Part shown: positions 37,495-45,359 of the stretch, in pieces
Numbering within the stretch: the first letter of the stretch is position 1
Layout: each line of letters starts with the position of its first letter
Assembly: GCF_001665785.1 (NCBI RefSeq)
Contig: NZ_LZSO01000008.1
Span: 310,001 to 374,000 of the forward strand
DNA: 64,000 nt
Direction of reading: 5' to 3'
From: Mycolicibacterium peregrinum
GTDB lineage: Bacteria > Actinomycetota > Actinomycetes > Mycobacteriales > Mycobacteriaceae
Notes under the pieces: model-generated
The model's database searches: none
What the model was told of the DNA's origin: nothing
Seen by the model: the letters and a program-made list of their open reading frames with translations, nothing else
Made by a program: the position numbers and the translations under genes

Positions 37495-38991
37495 TCAGTC
37501 CTCAAGCCCATATTCGTCGAACCAGTACGCGAGCTTGCCCCGCCGACTGACCGCGCGCATCCGAGCCTCGGCGGCCGTCCGCATCTTGCTGGTGGTGACG
37601 ATCAGCAGTTCGTCGCCGACGGCGATGCGGGTGTCCGGCAGCGGAACGAAGGTGCGGCCGTTGCGGATGATCAGCGTGATGACTGCCGGGTCGGGTAGCC
37701 GCAGTTCGAGGATGGTGACGTTGTGCAGCCGGGAATGGGGCTGCACCGTCATGGTCAACAGCTCGGCGTCGAGCACGTCCAGCGGTGCGGCTTCGACTTG
37801 GATCTCGCGGGTGACGTCGCGGGTGATCAGCCCGAGCGAGTTGGCCACGAATCGGATGCTGGGCGCCTGTATCAGGGTGAAGATCACCACGAGCACGAAC
37901 ACGATGTTGAGCAGTCGGTAGCTGTCGGGCACACCCGCGACGATCGGAAACGTGGCCAGCACGATCGGCACCGCACCGCGTAAGCCCGCCCAGGACAGGA
38001 AAAGCTGTTCGCGCAACGGGATACGGAATCCGGCCAGTGACAGGATCACGGACACCGGCCGTGCGATCAGCAGCAGCACCAGCCCGATGACGATCGCCGG
38101 GATGATGTCGCCGGCCAGATCGTGCGGGTTCACCAGCAACCCGAGGAGGACGAACAGCCCGATCTGGGCCAGCCAGCCGACGCCTTCGGCGAACGATCGG
38201 GTGGCCGACTTGTGTGGCAGGCCGGAGTTGGCCAGCACCACTGCGGACAGGTAGGCGGCGATGAAGCCGCTCGCATGGGCGCTGCCTGCGGCGGCGAATG
38301 CGATGAAGCCCAACCCGAACGTGGCGATCGGGTAGAGCCCCGAGGCCGGCAGTGCGATGCGACGCAAGGCGAACGCCCCGGCGAACCCCACACCCAAGCC
38401 GAGCAGCGAGCCGGTGACCAGTTCGTAGAGCAGGTCGGTGATGGCGCCCTCAGGGTGGAACACGAACGGCACCACGCTGAACGTCAGCACCAGGATGACC
38501 GCGGGCGCATCGTTGAAGCCGGACTCTGCTTCCAGGAGACCGGCCAGGCGTCGGGGCAACGGCAGGATCCGCAGCACCGAGAACACTGCGGCCGCGTCGG
38601 TGGAGGCGACGATCGCCCCGAGCAGCAGCGCCAGTTGCCAGTCCATACCCAGCAGCAGGTGTGCGCCGACGGCGGTGATGACGGTGCTGATCACCACGCC
38701 GACGGTGGCCAGCACCGATGCCGGGGCCAGTACCCCTCGGATGTCGGAGAACCGGGTGGTCAAGCCGCCTTCGACGAGCACGATCGCCAACGCCGTGGTG
38801 CACACGTTGCGGGCCAGCTCGACGTTGTGGAAGTCCAGCCCGATCCCGTCGACGCCCAGCACCATGCCGACTGCCAGGAAAAACAGCAGGCTGGGGAAGC
38901 CGATGCGGGTCGCCACGCGCGTGCCGATGATGCTCGCCAACAGCACGATGCCGCCGGTCAGCAAGGTCAGGTACAGCTGGTTCAGGCTCAT
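37495..38991 (-). CDS. K+/H+ antiporter (CPA1, NhaP2-like) with TrkA-C domain
   Basis: A 498-residue cation:proton antiporter. The membrane domain (about 1-395) has 12 or 13 helices, including the ion-site motif LLLGAIVASTDAAAVFSVLR near 150 and LLEAESGFNDAPAVILV near 170, whose Asp residues carry ions. A cytoplasmic RCK-C/TrkA-C domain (about 410-480: HSRLHNVTILELRLPDPAVITLIIRNGRTFVPLPDTRIAVGDELLIV) regulates flux. This layout matches NhaP2/KhaP potassium efflux proteins. Divergent from a TrkA-like gene 76 bases away, which could supply the regulatory nucleotide-binding subunit. Confidence 0.88.
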   Translation of the reverse strand: MSLNQLYLTLLTGGIVLLASIIGTRVATRIGFPSLLFFLAVGMVLGVDGIGLDFHNVELARNVCTTALAIVLVEGGLTTRFSDIRGVLAPASVLATVGVVISTVITAVGAHLLLGMDWQLALLLGAIVASTDAAAVFSVLRILPLPRRLAGLLEAESGFNDAPAVILVLTFSVVPFVFHPEGAITDLLYELVTGSLLGLGVGFAGAFALRRIALPASGLYPIATFGLGFIAFAAAGSAHASGFIAAYLSAVVLANSGLPHKSATRSFAEGVGWLAQIGLFVLLGLLVNPHDLAGDIIPAIVIGLVLLLIARPVSVILSLAGFRIPLREQLFLSWAGLRGAVPIVLATFPIVAGVPDSYRLLNIVFVLVVIFTLIQAPSIRFVANSLGLITRDVTREIQVEAAPLDVLDAELLTMTVQPHSRLHNVTILELRLPDPAVITLIIRNGRTFVPLPDTRIAVGDELLIVTTSKMRTAAEARMRAVSRRGKLAYWFDEYGLED

Positions 38992-39067
38992 CGGGAATTA
39001 GTTAATCAGGCAGAAGGGCCGCGAGTGCGCGCTGCCGATAGGGGAAAATGGCCGAGTGGGCGAACGG

Positions 39068-39763
39068 ATGATGCGAGTCGTGGTTGCCGGCGCGGGCAAT
39101 GTGGGCCGTTCCGTGGCCCGTGAATTGCTCGACAACGGCCACAAGGTCCTGCTGATCGAGCAGCTGCACCGGCGCTACGAACCGCACACGGTGCCGGGCG
39201 CGGATTGGCTGCTGGCCGACGCGTGCGAGCTCTCGGCGATGGAGGGTGCCGGGATCGAAACCGCCGACGTGCTGATCGCCGCGACCGGTGACGACAAGTC
39301 CAACCTCGTGGTGGGGTTGCTGGCCAAGTCCGAGTTCGGGGTGCCGCGAGTGGTGGCCCGAATCAACGACATCCGCAACCAGTGGCTGTTCGGACAGGAC
39401 TGGGGCATCGATGTGGCGGTGTCGACGCCTGGTTCGTTGGTCGCCGGCATCGAGGGAGCCATCGATGTCGGGCACCTGGTGCGGTTGATGATGTTGCGCG
39501 GCGGCCGGGTCGAGTTGACCAAACTCACGCTGCCAGAAGACAACCCGGTGGTCGGTCAGCGGGTGGACCGGTTGGACCTGCCGGTAGACACTGCACTCGT
39601 CACCATCGTCCGTGGAAACAAGGTTCGGTTGCCCAAGCTTGACGATGTGCTCGAAGCCGGCGACGAGCTGCTCTTCACCGCCAACCGCACCTCGGAGAAT
39701 TCACTGCTGGCAGCGATCCATGGCGGGGAGTTCCTGCGGGAAGTGGTTTCCGAGGAGCCGTGA
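39068..39763 (+). CDS. TrkA-family potassium channel/transport regulator (RCK)
   Basis: A 231-residue cytoplasmic protein. The amino-terminal Rossmann domain (MRVVVAGAGNVGRSVARELL, motif GxGxxG at 8-13; Asp/Glu-binding strand KVLLIEQ; GDDKSNLVVGLLAK) binds NAD(H) or ATP. The C-terminal RCK-C domain (about 145-222) has RGNKVRLPKLDDVLEAGDELLFTA. Mycobacteria usually carry two such proteins side by side (CeoB/CeoC); here only one is seen, divergent from a K+/H+ antiporter that already has its own RCK-C domain. The start could be 39056 (GTG), 39068 or 39071; double ATG at 39068-39073. Confidence 0.85.
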   Translation: MMRVVVAGAGNVGRSVARELLDNGHKVLLIEQLHRRYEPHTVPGADWLLADACELSAMEGAGIETADVLIAATGDDKSNLVVGLLAKSEFGVPRVVARINDIRNQWLFGQDWGIDVAVSTPGSLVAGIEGAIDVGHLVRLMMLRGGRVELTKLTLPEDNPVVGQRVDRLDLPVDTALVTIVRGNKVRLPKLDDVLEAGDELLFTANRTSENSLLAAIHGGEFLREVVSEEP

Positions 39764-39764
39764 C

Positions 39765-39781
39765 GGGCCTCGAGGTGGCCC
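39765..39781. terminator. Short hairpin between convergent genes
   Basis: GGGCC (39765-39769) and GGCCC (39777-39781) enclose a seven-base loop between the trkA-like stop and the convergent HNH gene stop. There is no T tract, so termination is only suggested. Confidence 0.25.
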
Positions 39782-39785
39782 TGGG

Positions 39786-41051
39786 CTAAGCGACTTTAGG
39801 CGGTGGTTTGGGTTGGAACGGTTGGTACCACCACCAGTCGGCGCGCTCACCGGTAGGTCCGGGGCACGGCGGGACATCGGGTGCACGTGTCGTGGGCGGA
39901 CGGGCCAACGACCCGCCTGGCAACCGTTTGCCGGCGCTGTCGGTGACCACGAGCCGGTCGGCGGGGCCGGTGATCGTGATGCCGCCCCGGTGGTGCAACC
40001 GGTGGTGATACGGACACACCAGCACCAGGTTGTTCAGTTCGGTCGGCCCACCGTCTTCCCAATGCACGATGTGATGGGCGTGCAATCCACGGGTGGATCC
40101 GCAGCCCGGGACCACACAGCACTGGTCGCGGTGTTCGAGTGCCCGGCGGAGGCGGCGGCTGATGGTGCGGGTGGTGCGGCCTGCGCCGATCACCTGGCCG
40201 CGGCGTTCGAACCAGGCCTCACAGGTGGCATCGCACAGTAGGTAGCGTCGTTCGTCGTCGGTGAGCAGTGGCCCCAGATGCAGTGCGGCGACGGGTTTGT
40301 CGCCGTCTTTGTCCAGGTCGACATGTACGGCCACGGCGGTGTGCTGTCCGTGCGGGCGGCGTGCCGTCTCGACGTCCCAGCCTGCCTCGATCAGGCTCAT
40401 GAACGCATCCACCAGGTTGGGGAACGGCGGTGCCTGATCCGACGCCGGTTCACCGTCGGTGTCGTGGTCGCGTTTCCAGTCGGCGATCACCGCATCGTGG
40501 TGCGACTGCAGTGCGGTGTCGAATTTTGTCGCGTCCAACCGCGGCAACCGGATTCGCCAGGTGGTGTACTCGTCCTCGACATTCTTGGTGATCGAACGCT
40601 CCGGTTCGGGCCGGGTTACGGGTTCGGGGCGTGGTTCCAGCTTGACCGCAGTACGCAACTGGCGGACGGTGGCGACGGCGGCCAACTCGGCGTAGTGCTC
40701 ATCGGAGCCGTCGGCGGCTTTTTCGGCGATCACCCCGACCTGATCCAGCGACAGCCTGCCTTCACGCATCCCTTGCGCGCAGCGGGGAAATTCTTCGAGT
40801 CGACGTGCGACGGCCACGACGGTTTCGGCGTTGCGTGGAGCGATGCCGGTTTTCCAGGCCACCAACGCTTGGATGGAGCGGGCGCCCGTGGCGCCGCACA
40901 GTTCGTCGCGATCCATCTCGGCGACGATCTCCACGATGCGTGCGTCGATCGCGTTGCGTTGGCCGGTCAGCTCGGCGACCTCGTCGAACAACATCTCCAG
41001 CCGCTGCACTGGGCTCACCCCGCCAGTGAAAGAAGCTGCGCCCGAAGACAT
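39786..41051 (-). CDS. DUF222 / 13E12-family HNH endonuclease-like protein
   Basis: A 421-residue protein of the 13E12 repeat family typical of mycobacteria. The DUF222 helical domain (about 15-290) includes DELCGATGARSIQALVAWKTGI and GRLSLDQVGVIAEKA. The HNH nuclease motif follows (about 330-375): RDQCCVVPGCGSTRGLHAHHIVHWEDGGPT, ELNNLVLVCPYHHRLHH, with Cys pairs for zinc and the catalytic His-His. A Pro/Trp-rich tail ends the protein. The family is present in many copies per genome and its role is not established. Convergent with the trkA-like gene and divergent from the PTH2-like gene. Confidence 0.88.
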   Translation of the reverse strand: MSSGAASFTGGVSPVQRLEMLFDEVAELTGQRNAIDARIVEIVAEMDRDELCGATGARSIQALVAWKTGIAPRNAETVVAVARRLEEFPRCAQGMREGRLSLDQVGVIAEKAADGSDEHYAELAAVATVRQLRTAVKLEPRPEPVTRPEPERSITKNVEDEYTTWRIRLPRLDATKFDTALQSHHDAVIADWKRDHDTDGEPASDQAPPFPNLVDAFMSLIEAGWDVETARRPHGQHTAVAVHVDLDKDGDKPVAALHLGPLLTDDERRYLLCDATCEAWFERRGQVIGAGRTTRTISRRLRRALEHRDQCCVVPGCGSTRGLHAHHIVHWEDGGPTELNNLVLVCPYHHRLHHRGGITITGPADRLVVTDSAGKRLPGGSLARPPTTRAPDVPPCPGPTGERADWWWYQPFQPKPPPKVA

Positions 41052-41113
41052 GACACCATCAAAGCAGAGGGGTACGACAAGTTCGGGTCGTACAACATGG
41101 TGGCCTTAGGCTG

Positions 41114-41419
41114 ATGGCCATGGATGCCGAAGACGCCGAGGGTACCGAAGCGCCGGAACGCCGGCTGGTCATCAGGGTCAACTCGAACGCGAAGATGTCG
41201 CGCGGCAAGGCCGCGGCGCACGCCGTGCATGCCGCGCTCAAGCTCTACGGCATCGAATACGAGCACCCGGTCATCGTGATCGGTGGCAAGCCCGACGAGA
41301 TCCTCGCGCAGACGGTGCATGTGCGCGATGCCGGACGTACCGAGCTAGAACCCGGCACGCTCACTGCGGGAGCGAGCTGGGAGTACAAGGGCCGCGCCGA
41401 GCCGGACGCCCCTGAGTAG
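41114..41419 (+). CDS. PTH2-like peptidyl-tRNA hydrolase domain protein
   Basis: A 101-residue protein resembling archaeal/eukaryotic-type peptidyl-tRNA hydrolase 2. The segment RLVIRVNSNAKMSRGKAAAHAVHAALKLYG (17-46) matches the PTH2 opening with the conserved Lys and His, followed by VIVIGGKPDEILAQ and a shortened end. PTH2 enzymes are about 115-120 residues, so the C-terminal part (usual T-x-x-x-D-AG-RTE-x-x-PG-x-x-T) is present as VRDAGRTELEPGTLTAG but ends soon after. Bacterial members occur in actinobacteria with unknown role. Stop lies five bases from the convergent monooxygenase gene. Confidence 0.72.
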   Translation: MAMDAEDAEGTEAPERRLVIRVNSNAKMSRGKAAAHAVHAALKLYGIEYEHPVIVIGGKPDEILAQTVHVRDAGRTELEPGTLTAGASWEYKGRAEPDAPE

Positions 41420-41423
41420 GCCT

Positions 41424-42800
41424 CTATCCTGTTGCGGCTGTGCGTTCCTGACGCGGCTGCGGCAGCTCCAGGCCCAGATGTTCTCGCAGCGTCGTCCCCT
41501 CATAGTCGGTGCGGAACACACCGCGCTCCTGCAAGAGCGGCACGACGCGGTCGACGAACGGGTCGAGCCCGCCCGGCGTGACATGAGGGACCAGGATGAA
41601 GCCGTCGCTGGCGTCGGATTGCACGAGATGGTTGATGGATTCGGCGATCGTGGCGGCCGAGCCGACGAAGTTCTGTCGCCCGGTGACCTCGATGATGAGT
41701 TCGCGGGTGGTCAGGTTCTCGGCTTCGGCCTTGGCGCGCCACTCATTGGCGACGGCGATCGGGTCGCGGTGGATGCGCACACTGGCCCGGCCCTTGGCGA
41801 TGGTGTTCTCGCCGACCAATGGGTCGATGGTGGGGAGTGGCCCGTCGGGATCGTGATCGGTGAGGTCGCGGTTCCACAGTTGTTCGAGGAACTTGATCGC
41901 GGTGGCGGGGGAGACCTGGGCCAGACGGACCTCGTGGGCGATGTCGGCGGCCTCGGCATCGGTGTCGCCGAGGACGAACGTGGCCGCGGGCAGGATCAGC
42001 AACTGGTCATGGCGGCGGCCGTATTTGGCCAGACGACCCTTGACGTCGGTATAGAACTTCTGGCCGTCTTCCAGCGTCCCGTACCGCGAGAAGATGGCGT
42101 CGGCGGCTGCGGCGGCGAACTCTCGTCCGTGGTCGGAGTCGCCGGCCTGGAAGATCACCGGGCGTCCCTGCGGGCTTCGCGGGACATTGAACCGACCGCT
42201 GATGTCGAAATGGTTGTTGTGGTAGGCGAACTCGCCGGCGGTGGGATCGGACAGGAACACGCCACTGTCCTTGTCGGCGACGATCTCGTCACCCCGCCAG
42301 GAATCGAACAGCGTGTGGGTGGCGGCCAGGAAGCTCTCGGCCCGTTCGTAGCGTTGGTTCTCGGGCAGGAAGCCGCCGCGGCGGAAGTTCTCCCCGGTGA
42401 AGGCGTCCCACGAGGTGACGACGTTCCACGCGGCCCGGCCTTCGGAGAGGTGGTCGAGTGAGGCGAATTGCCGTGCCACCTCATAGGGTTCGTTGAAGGT
42501 CGAGTTGATGGTGCCGGTGAGGCCGAGCCGGTCGGTTACCGCTGCGAGGGCAGCCAGCACCGTGAAGGTGTCGGGGCGGCCCACCACGTCGAGGTCGTAG
42601 ATCTGGCCGCCTTGTTCACGTAGCCGCAGCCCCTCGGCCAGGAACATGAAGTCGAACTTGCCGCGCTCGGCGGCCTGCGCGAACCGGACGAACGAATCGA
42701 ACTCGATGTGGCTGCCGGATTCGGGGTCGCTCCATACCGTGGTGTTGTTGACTCCTGGGAAGTGCGCGGCCAGATGAATCTGCTTGACGGGCTTGCTCAT
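41424..42800 (-). CDS. Flavin-dependent monooxygenase (NtaA/SnaA/DszA family)
   Basis: A 458-residue LLM-class enzyme with the TIM-barrel luciferase-like fold, using reduced FMN and oxygen to attack sulfur- or nitrogen-containing compounds. The family opening IHLAAHFPGVNNTTVWSDPESGSHIEF and the segments RGKFDFMFLAEGLRLREQGG, FNEPYEVARQFASLDHLSEGRAAWNVVTSW and PVIFQAGDSDHGREFAA are characteristic of the nitrilotriacetate/dibenzothiophene-sulfone monooxygenase group. Seventeen bases downstream of the next LLM gene on the same strand, so they form an operon. A flavin reductase is not in the immediate neighbourhood. Likely role: desulfurisation or use of organosulfur compounds (inferred). Confidence 0.87.
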   Translation of the reverse strand: MSKPVKQIHLAAHFPGVNNTTVWSDPESGSHIEFDSFVRFAQAAERGKFDFMFLAEGLRLREQGGQIYDLDVVGRPDTFTVLAALAAVTDRLGLTGTINSTFNEPYEVARQFASLDHLSEGRAAWNVVTSWDAFTGENFRRGGFLPENQRYERAESFLAATHTLFDSWRGDEIVADKDSGVFLSDPTAGEFAYHNNHFDISGRFNVPRSPQGRPVIFQAGDSDHGREFAAAAADAIFSRYGTLEDGQKFYTDVKGRLAKYGRRHDQLLILPAATFVLGDTDAEAADIAHEVRLAQVSPATAIKFLEQLWNRDLTDHDPDGPLPTIDPLVGENTIAKGRASVRIHRDPIAVANEWRAKAEAENLTTRELIIEVTGRQNFVGSAATIAESINHLVQSDASDGFILVPHVTPGGLDPFVDRVVPLLQERGVFRTDYEGTTLREHLGLELPQPRQERTAATG

Positions 42801-42817
42801 GCGCGTGTCCTGTCGAT

Positions 42818-43978
42818 TCAGACGGTGGTGTAGCGGTTGGCGGGGCGGGGCAGGCCCAGCAGGCCGCGAAGGGTGGATGCTTCGTAAGACCGGCGGAACA
42901 GGCCGCGGCGCTGCAGGTCAGGGACCAACACTTCGGTGACCTGCTGCAAGTCGTGCGGGAGTGCGGCAGGACGCAACCGGAAACCCGTGGCGCCGGCGGT
43001 ATGCCAGCCTTCCAGCAGGTCGGCGAGCTGCCCTGGCGTTCCGACGAAAATCTCAGCATCGCTGCGGTATTCGGCTCCCGCGAGTTCGTCGAGGCGTTCG
43101 CGTCGTGTGCGCGCCGCGTCGAGCGTGTCGTCAAGGAATACCACCAGGTCGGCGAACACCCGCACCGCAGGGGCATCGGCAGGTCGCGATGCAGCGAGGA
43201 TGTCGACAAGGGTGGTGACCTCATCGGCGCTGTGTGGGGTGACGAAGCCGACGTCGGCGCCGGCTGCGATGAGTCGGTAAGCGGGGTCGACGTGGCCGAG
43301 CGCGGAGACGATGGGCTGGCCCTGCGGCGGGCGCGGGGTGATCGAGGGACCTTTGACGGAGAACGAGGTGCCCTGGAAATCGATGTAGTGCAGCTTTTTT
43401 CGATCGATGAACCGTCCGGTGGCCACGTCGCGGATCTCGGCGTCGTCTTCCCAGCTGTCCCACAGCCGGCGCAACACCTCCACGTAGTCGCCCGCCTCGT
43501 CGAACAACTCTGCACTCAGCGCAGCACGTTCCTCGGGCAGGCGGCGTCGGCCGAAATGGGCTGCGGCATCCCGACGGGAGGCCACCTGGACCCGCACCCC
43601 GGCGCGGCCGGTGCTGACGTAGTCGAGGGTGGCGATCGCCTTGGACGCGTGGAACGGCTCGGTATAGGTGGTGATGACGGTGGGCACCAGACCGATGTGG
43701 TGGGTACGGGGTGCTACGCGGGACGCGATCAGTACCGCGTCGAGGCGTCCGCGTACCCGGTCGGTGCGGTCATCGGGGCGGAAGGGATGGTCGGACTGCA
43801 GGGTGAGTCCGTCTTCGATCGTGACGAAATCGAGCAGGCCGCGTTCGGCCTGCGTGACCAGATCGGTCCAGTACCGCGGGGTGAGTGATTCGGCAGGACG
43901 GGCCAGCGGCTCGCGCCAGGCGGCCGGGTGCCAGCCGGTGCCGTCGAGTGCGACGGCGAGGTGCAGTGGGGTGCCCAT
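42818..43978 (-). CDS. LLM-class flavin-dependent oxidoreductase
   Basis: A 386-residue luciferase-like flavin enzyme and first gene of the pair. It opens LHLAVALDGTGWHPAAWREP and has RGLLDFVTIEDGLTL, the FMN-region segment TYTEPFHASKAIATLDYVSTGRAGVRVQVASRRDAAAHFG, and PQGQPIVSALGHVDPAYRLIAAGADVGFVTP. The catalytic class matches coenzyme- or FMNH2-dependent monooxygenases that often accompany NtaA/SnaA-type enzymes in sulfur-scavenging loci. Preceded by a 151-base leader containing a long hairpin, which suggests transcript-level control. Substrate unknown. Confidence 0.85.
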   Translation of the reverse strand: MGTPLHLAVALDGTGWHPAAWREPLARPAESLTPRYWTDLVTQAERGLLDFVTIEDGLTLQSDHPFRPDDRTDRVRGRLDAVLIASRVAPRTHHIGLVPTVITTYTEPFHASKAIATLDYVSTGRAGVRVQVASRRDAAAHFGRRRLPEERAALSAELFDEAGDYVEVLRRLWDSWEDDAEIRDVATGRFIDRKKLHYIDFQGTSFSVKGPSITPRPPQGQPIVSALGHVDPAYRLIAAGADVGFVTPHSADEVTTLVDILAASRPADAPAVRVFADLVVFLDDTLDAARTRRERLDELAGAEYRSDAEIFVGTPGQLADLLEGWHTAGATGFRLRPAALPHDLQQVTEVLVPDLQRRGLFRRSYEASTLRGLLGLPRPANRYTTV

Positions 43979-44009
43979 CGACGGTTCTCACTTTCAGTCG
44001 CGGTCTCAG

Positions 44010-44057
44010 GCGACAACGCGAGCTCACACCCGGGTAATCCCGGGCGGGAGCTGTCGC
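44010..44057 (-). promoter_or_regulatory. Structured leader hairpin before the monooxygenase operon
   Basis: A nested inverted repeat lies in the leader: GCGAC...GTCGC (44010/44053), AGCTC...GAGCT (44021/44048) and an inner CCCGGG-TAAT-CCCGGG (44029-44044). It sits 32-79 bases before the ATG at 43978. It does not fit a riboswitch class I know; an attenuator is possible. Confidence 0.5.
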
Positions 44058-44129
44058 GAGTGTCCAACCCAGTCTGACCTGCCTGAAGAGATCGACGCAG
44101 GGTGATGCGAAAGTGTGCGTGCAGTTGGC

Positions 44130-44666
44130 TCACACAGCGGTTCTGGAGGATTCGTCGAGAGGAACCCACGCGGTGGGGCGCGGAATCCACCGTGGAACAT
44201 TGCGCCGGAACTCGTCGTACTGAGCGCCGAACCGCCGGCGAAGGTGAGGTTCCTCGAAGACCGGGATCGCGATCACGGTCAGGGTGCAGAACAGTGCGAA
44301 CCAGCCGAACAACCAGGGCGAAGCCATGGCCACCGCGGTACCGAGTTGGATGCAGAACACCGCGGTCATCATCGGGTTGCGGACGTGTCGGTAAGGACCT
44401 TCCACCACCAGGTTGACCGGGGATCCGATGGCCAGAGCGCCCTTGCCGATGTGGTCGAACAGGATCACCGTCCACACCAGGAACCACAGCCCGAACGCGA
44501 TCAATGCAGCGCCCGCGATCGCGAGCAGCGCGCCCGAAGCGGTGGTCAGGTCAGGCGCTTTCGCGCCGGTGGACCAGATGATCAAGGCCGGAATGAAGAT
44601 CGTCATCGTCGCTGGGGCGATCAGCACCGAGATGGTGTGCCGCCACCAGAGTCGCCGTTGTGACAT
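44130..44666 (-). CDS. Isoprenylcysteine carboxyl methyltransferase-family membrane methyltransferase
   Basis: A 178-residue integral membrane protein of the ICMT/PEMT family, which uses S-adenosylmethionine to methylate lipid-like or small substrates. Four or five helices are seen (VLIAPATMTIFIPALIIW, LLAIAGAALIAFGLWFLVWTVILF, MTAVFCIQLGTAVAMASPWLFGWFALFCTL). The SAM-binding signature is VEGPYRHVRNPMMTAV near 90-105 with EEPHLRRRFGAQYDEFRRNVPRWIPR at 139-164. AAAGGAG precedes the ATG. Divergent from a TetR gene; two copies of a TTCAAC-N4-GTTGAA palindrome lie between them, so TetR repression is likely. Substrate unknown. Confidence 0.85.
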   Translation of the reverse strand: MSQRRLWWRHTISVLIAPATMTIFIPALIIWSTGAKAPDLTTASGALLAIAGAALIAFGLWFLVWTVILFDHIGKGALAIGSPVNLVVEGPYRHVRNPMMTAVFCIQLGTAVAMASPWLFGWFALFCTLTVIAIPVFEEPHLRRRFGAQYDEFRRNVPRWIPRPTAWVPLDESSRTAV

Positions 44667-44680
44667 GTCGAGCTCCTTTC

Positions 44681-44696
44681 TTCAACTATTGTTGAA
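44681..44696. promoter_or_regulatory. TetR operator copy 1
   Basis: TTCAAC-TATT-GTTGAA is a perfect palindrome 15 bases before the methyltransferase ATG, overlapping its ribosome-site region. A second copy lies 45 bases away. Confidence 0.75.
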
Positions 44697-44725
44697 GAAA
44701 ACGCTACGCCTCGGCTTCCGTAAAG

Positions 44726-44741
44726 GTCAACGGTTGTTGAA
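44726..44741. promoter_or_regulatory. TetR operator copy 2
   Basis: GTCAAC-GGTT-GTTGAA repeats the palindrome of 44681-44696 with one arm change. It ends just before TAAACT (44743-44748), a -10-like element seven bases before the TetR ATG, so this copy would cover the TetR promoter. Confidence 0.75.
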
Positions 44742-44755
44742 CTAAACTTTGCGCC

Positions 44756-45355
44756 ATGTCGGAGTCCGGGCGTAGCGGCCGGTGGCGTACGGGCCAACAG
44801 AACAAGCAGCGGATCGTCGACGCAGCCCGCGAGCACTTCATGCGTGACGGGTACGAGAAGGCGACGGTGCGCAGGATCGCCGCAGACGCGGGCGTGGACG
44901 TCGCGATGGTCTACTACCACTTCGGCAACAAGGAGGGCTTGTTCAATGCATCGGTCCTCGACACCCCGCAGCATCCGTTGCATCAACTGGCGAATCTGCT
45001 CGATGAGGGGCCCGAGGAGATCGGCGCACGGCTGGTGCGCGATGTCGTTCAGCGGTGGGACGGGGGAGCGGCCTTCGATCTCTTACTGACGGTGTTCCGG
45101 TCAGCGGATATCCAGCCCTTGGCGCGCAAACTTCTACACGACACCCTTGCCGGTCCCGTGGCCCAACGGGTCTCGACGGAATTCGGTGTCGACAACGCAG
45201 AGCTGCGCGTCGAGTTGGTCACCGTGCACCTGGTTGGTCTGGCGTTCGCGCGGTATCAGCTCAAGATCGAACCGATGGCCTCGGCGAGCATCGACGACTT
45301 GGTCGCGTGGATGGGGCCGACGGTGCAGCGCTATCTGACCCACCCGAACCCGTAG
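44756..45355 (+). CDS. TetR-family repressor of the methyltransferase divergon
   Basis: A 199-residue TetR protein. The DNA-binding domain RIVDAAREHFMRDGYEKATVRRIAADAGVDVAMVYYHFGNKEGLF (19-62) is typical; the C-terminal ligand domain resembles TetR_C_11/C_17-type regulators (LLLTVFRSADIQPLARKLLHD). The ATG comes seven bases after a -10-like TAAACT, so the transcript may be leaderless, which is common in mycobacteria. Two identical operator-like palindromes lie in the 89-base divergent region, supporting control of both itself and the methyltransferase. The inducer is unknown. It ends five bases from the convergent nucleotidyltransferase gene. Confidence 0.9.
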   Translation: MSESGRSGRWRTGQQNKQRIVDAAREHFMRDGYEKATVRRIAADAGVDVAMVYYHFGNKEGLFNASVLDTPQHPLHQLANLLDEGPEEIGARLVRDVVQRWDGGAAFDLLLTVFRSADIQPLARKLLHDTLAGPVAQRVSTEFGVDNAELRVELVTVHLVGLAFARYQLKIEPMASASIDDLVAWMGPTVQRYLTHPNP

Positions 45356-45359
45356 GCGC

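Noticed and set aside
43729..44133. Leader peptide or longer gene overlapping the first LLM monooxygenase
   Set aside because: The frame has no stop before the real gene and no ribosome site; it reads as a shadow of coding DNA plus the hairpin leader.
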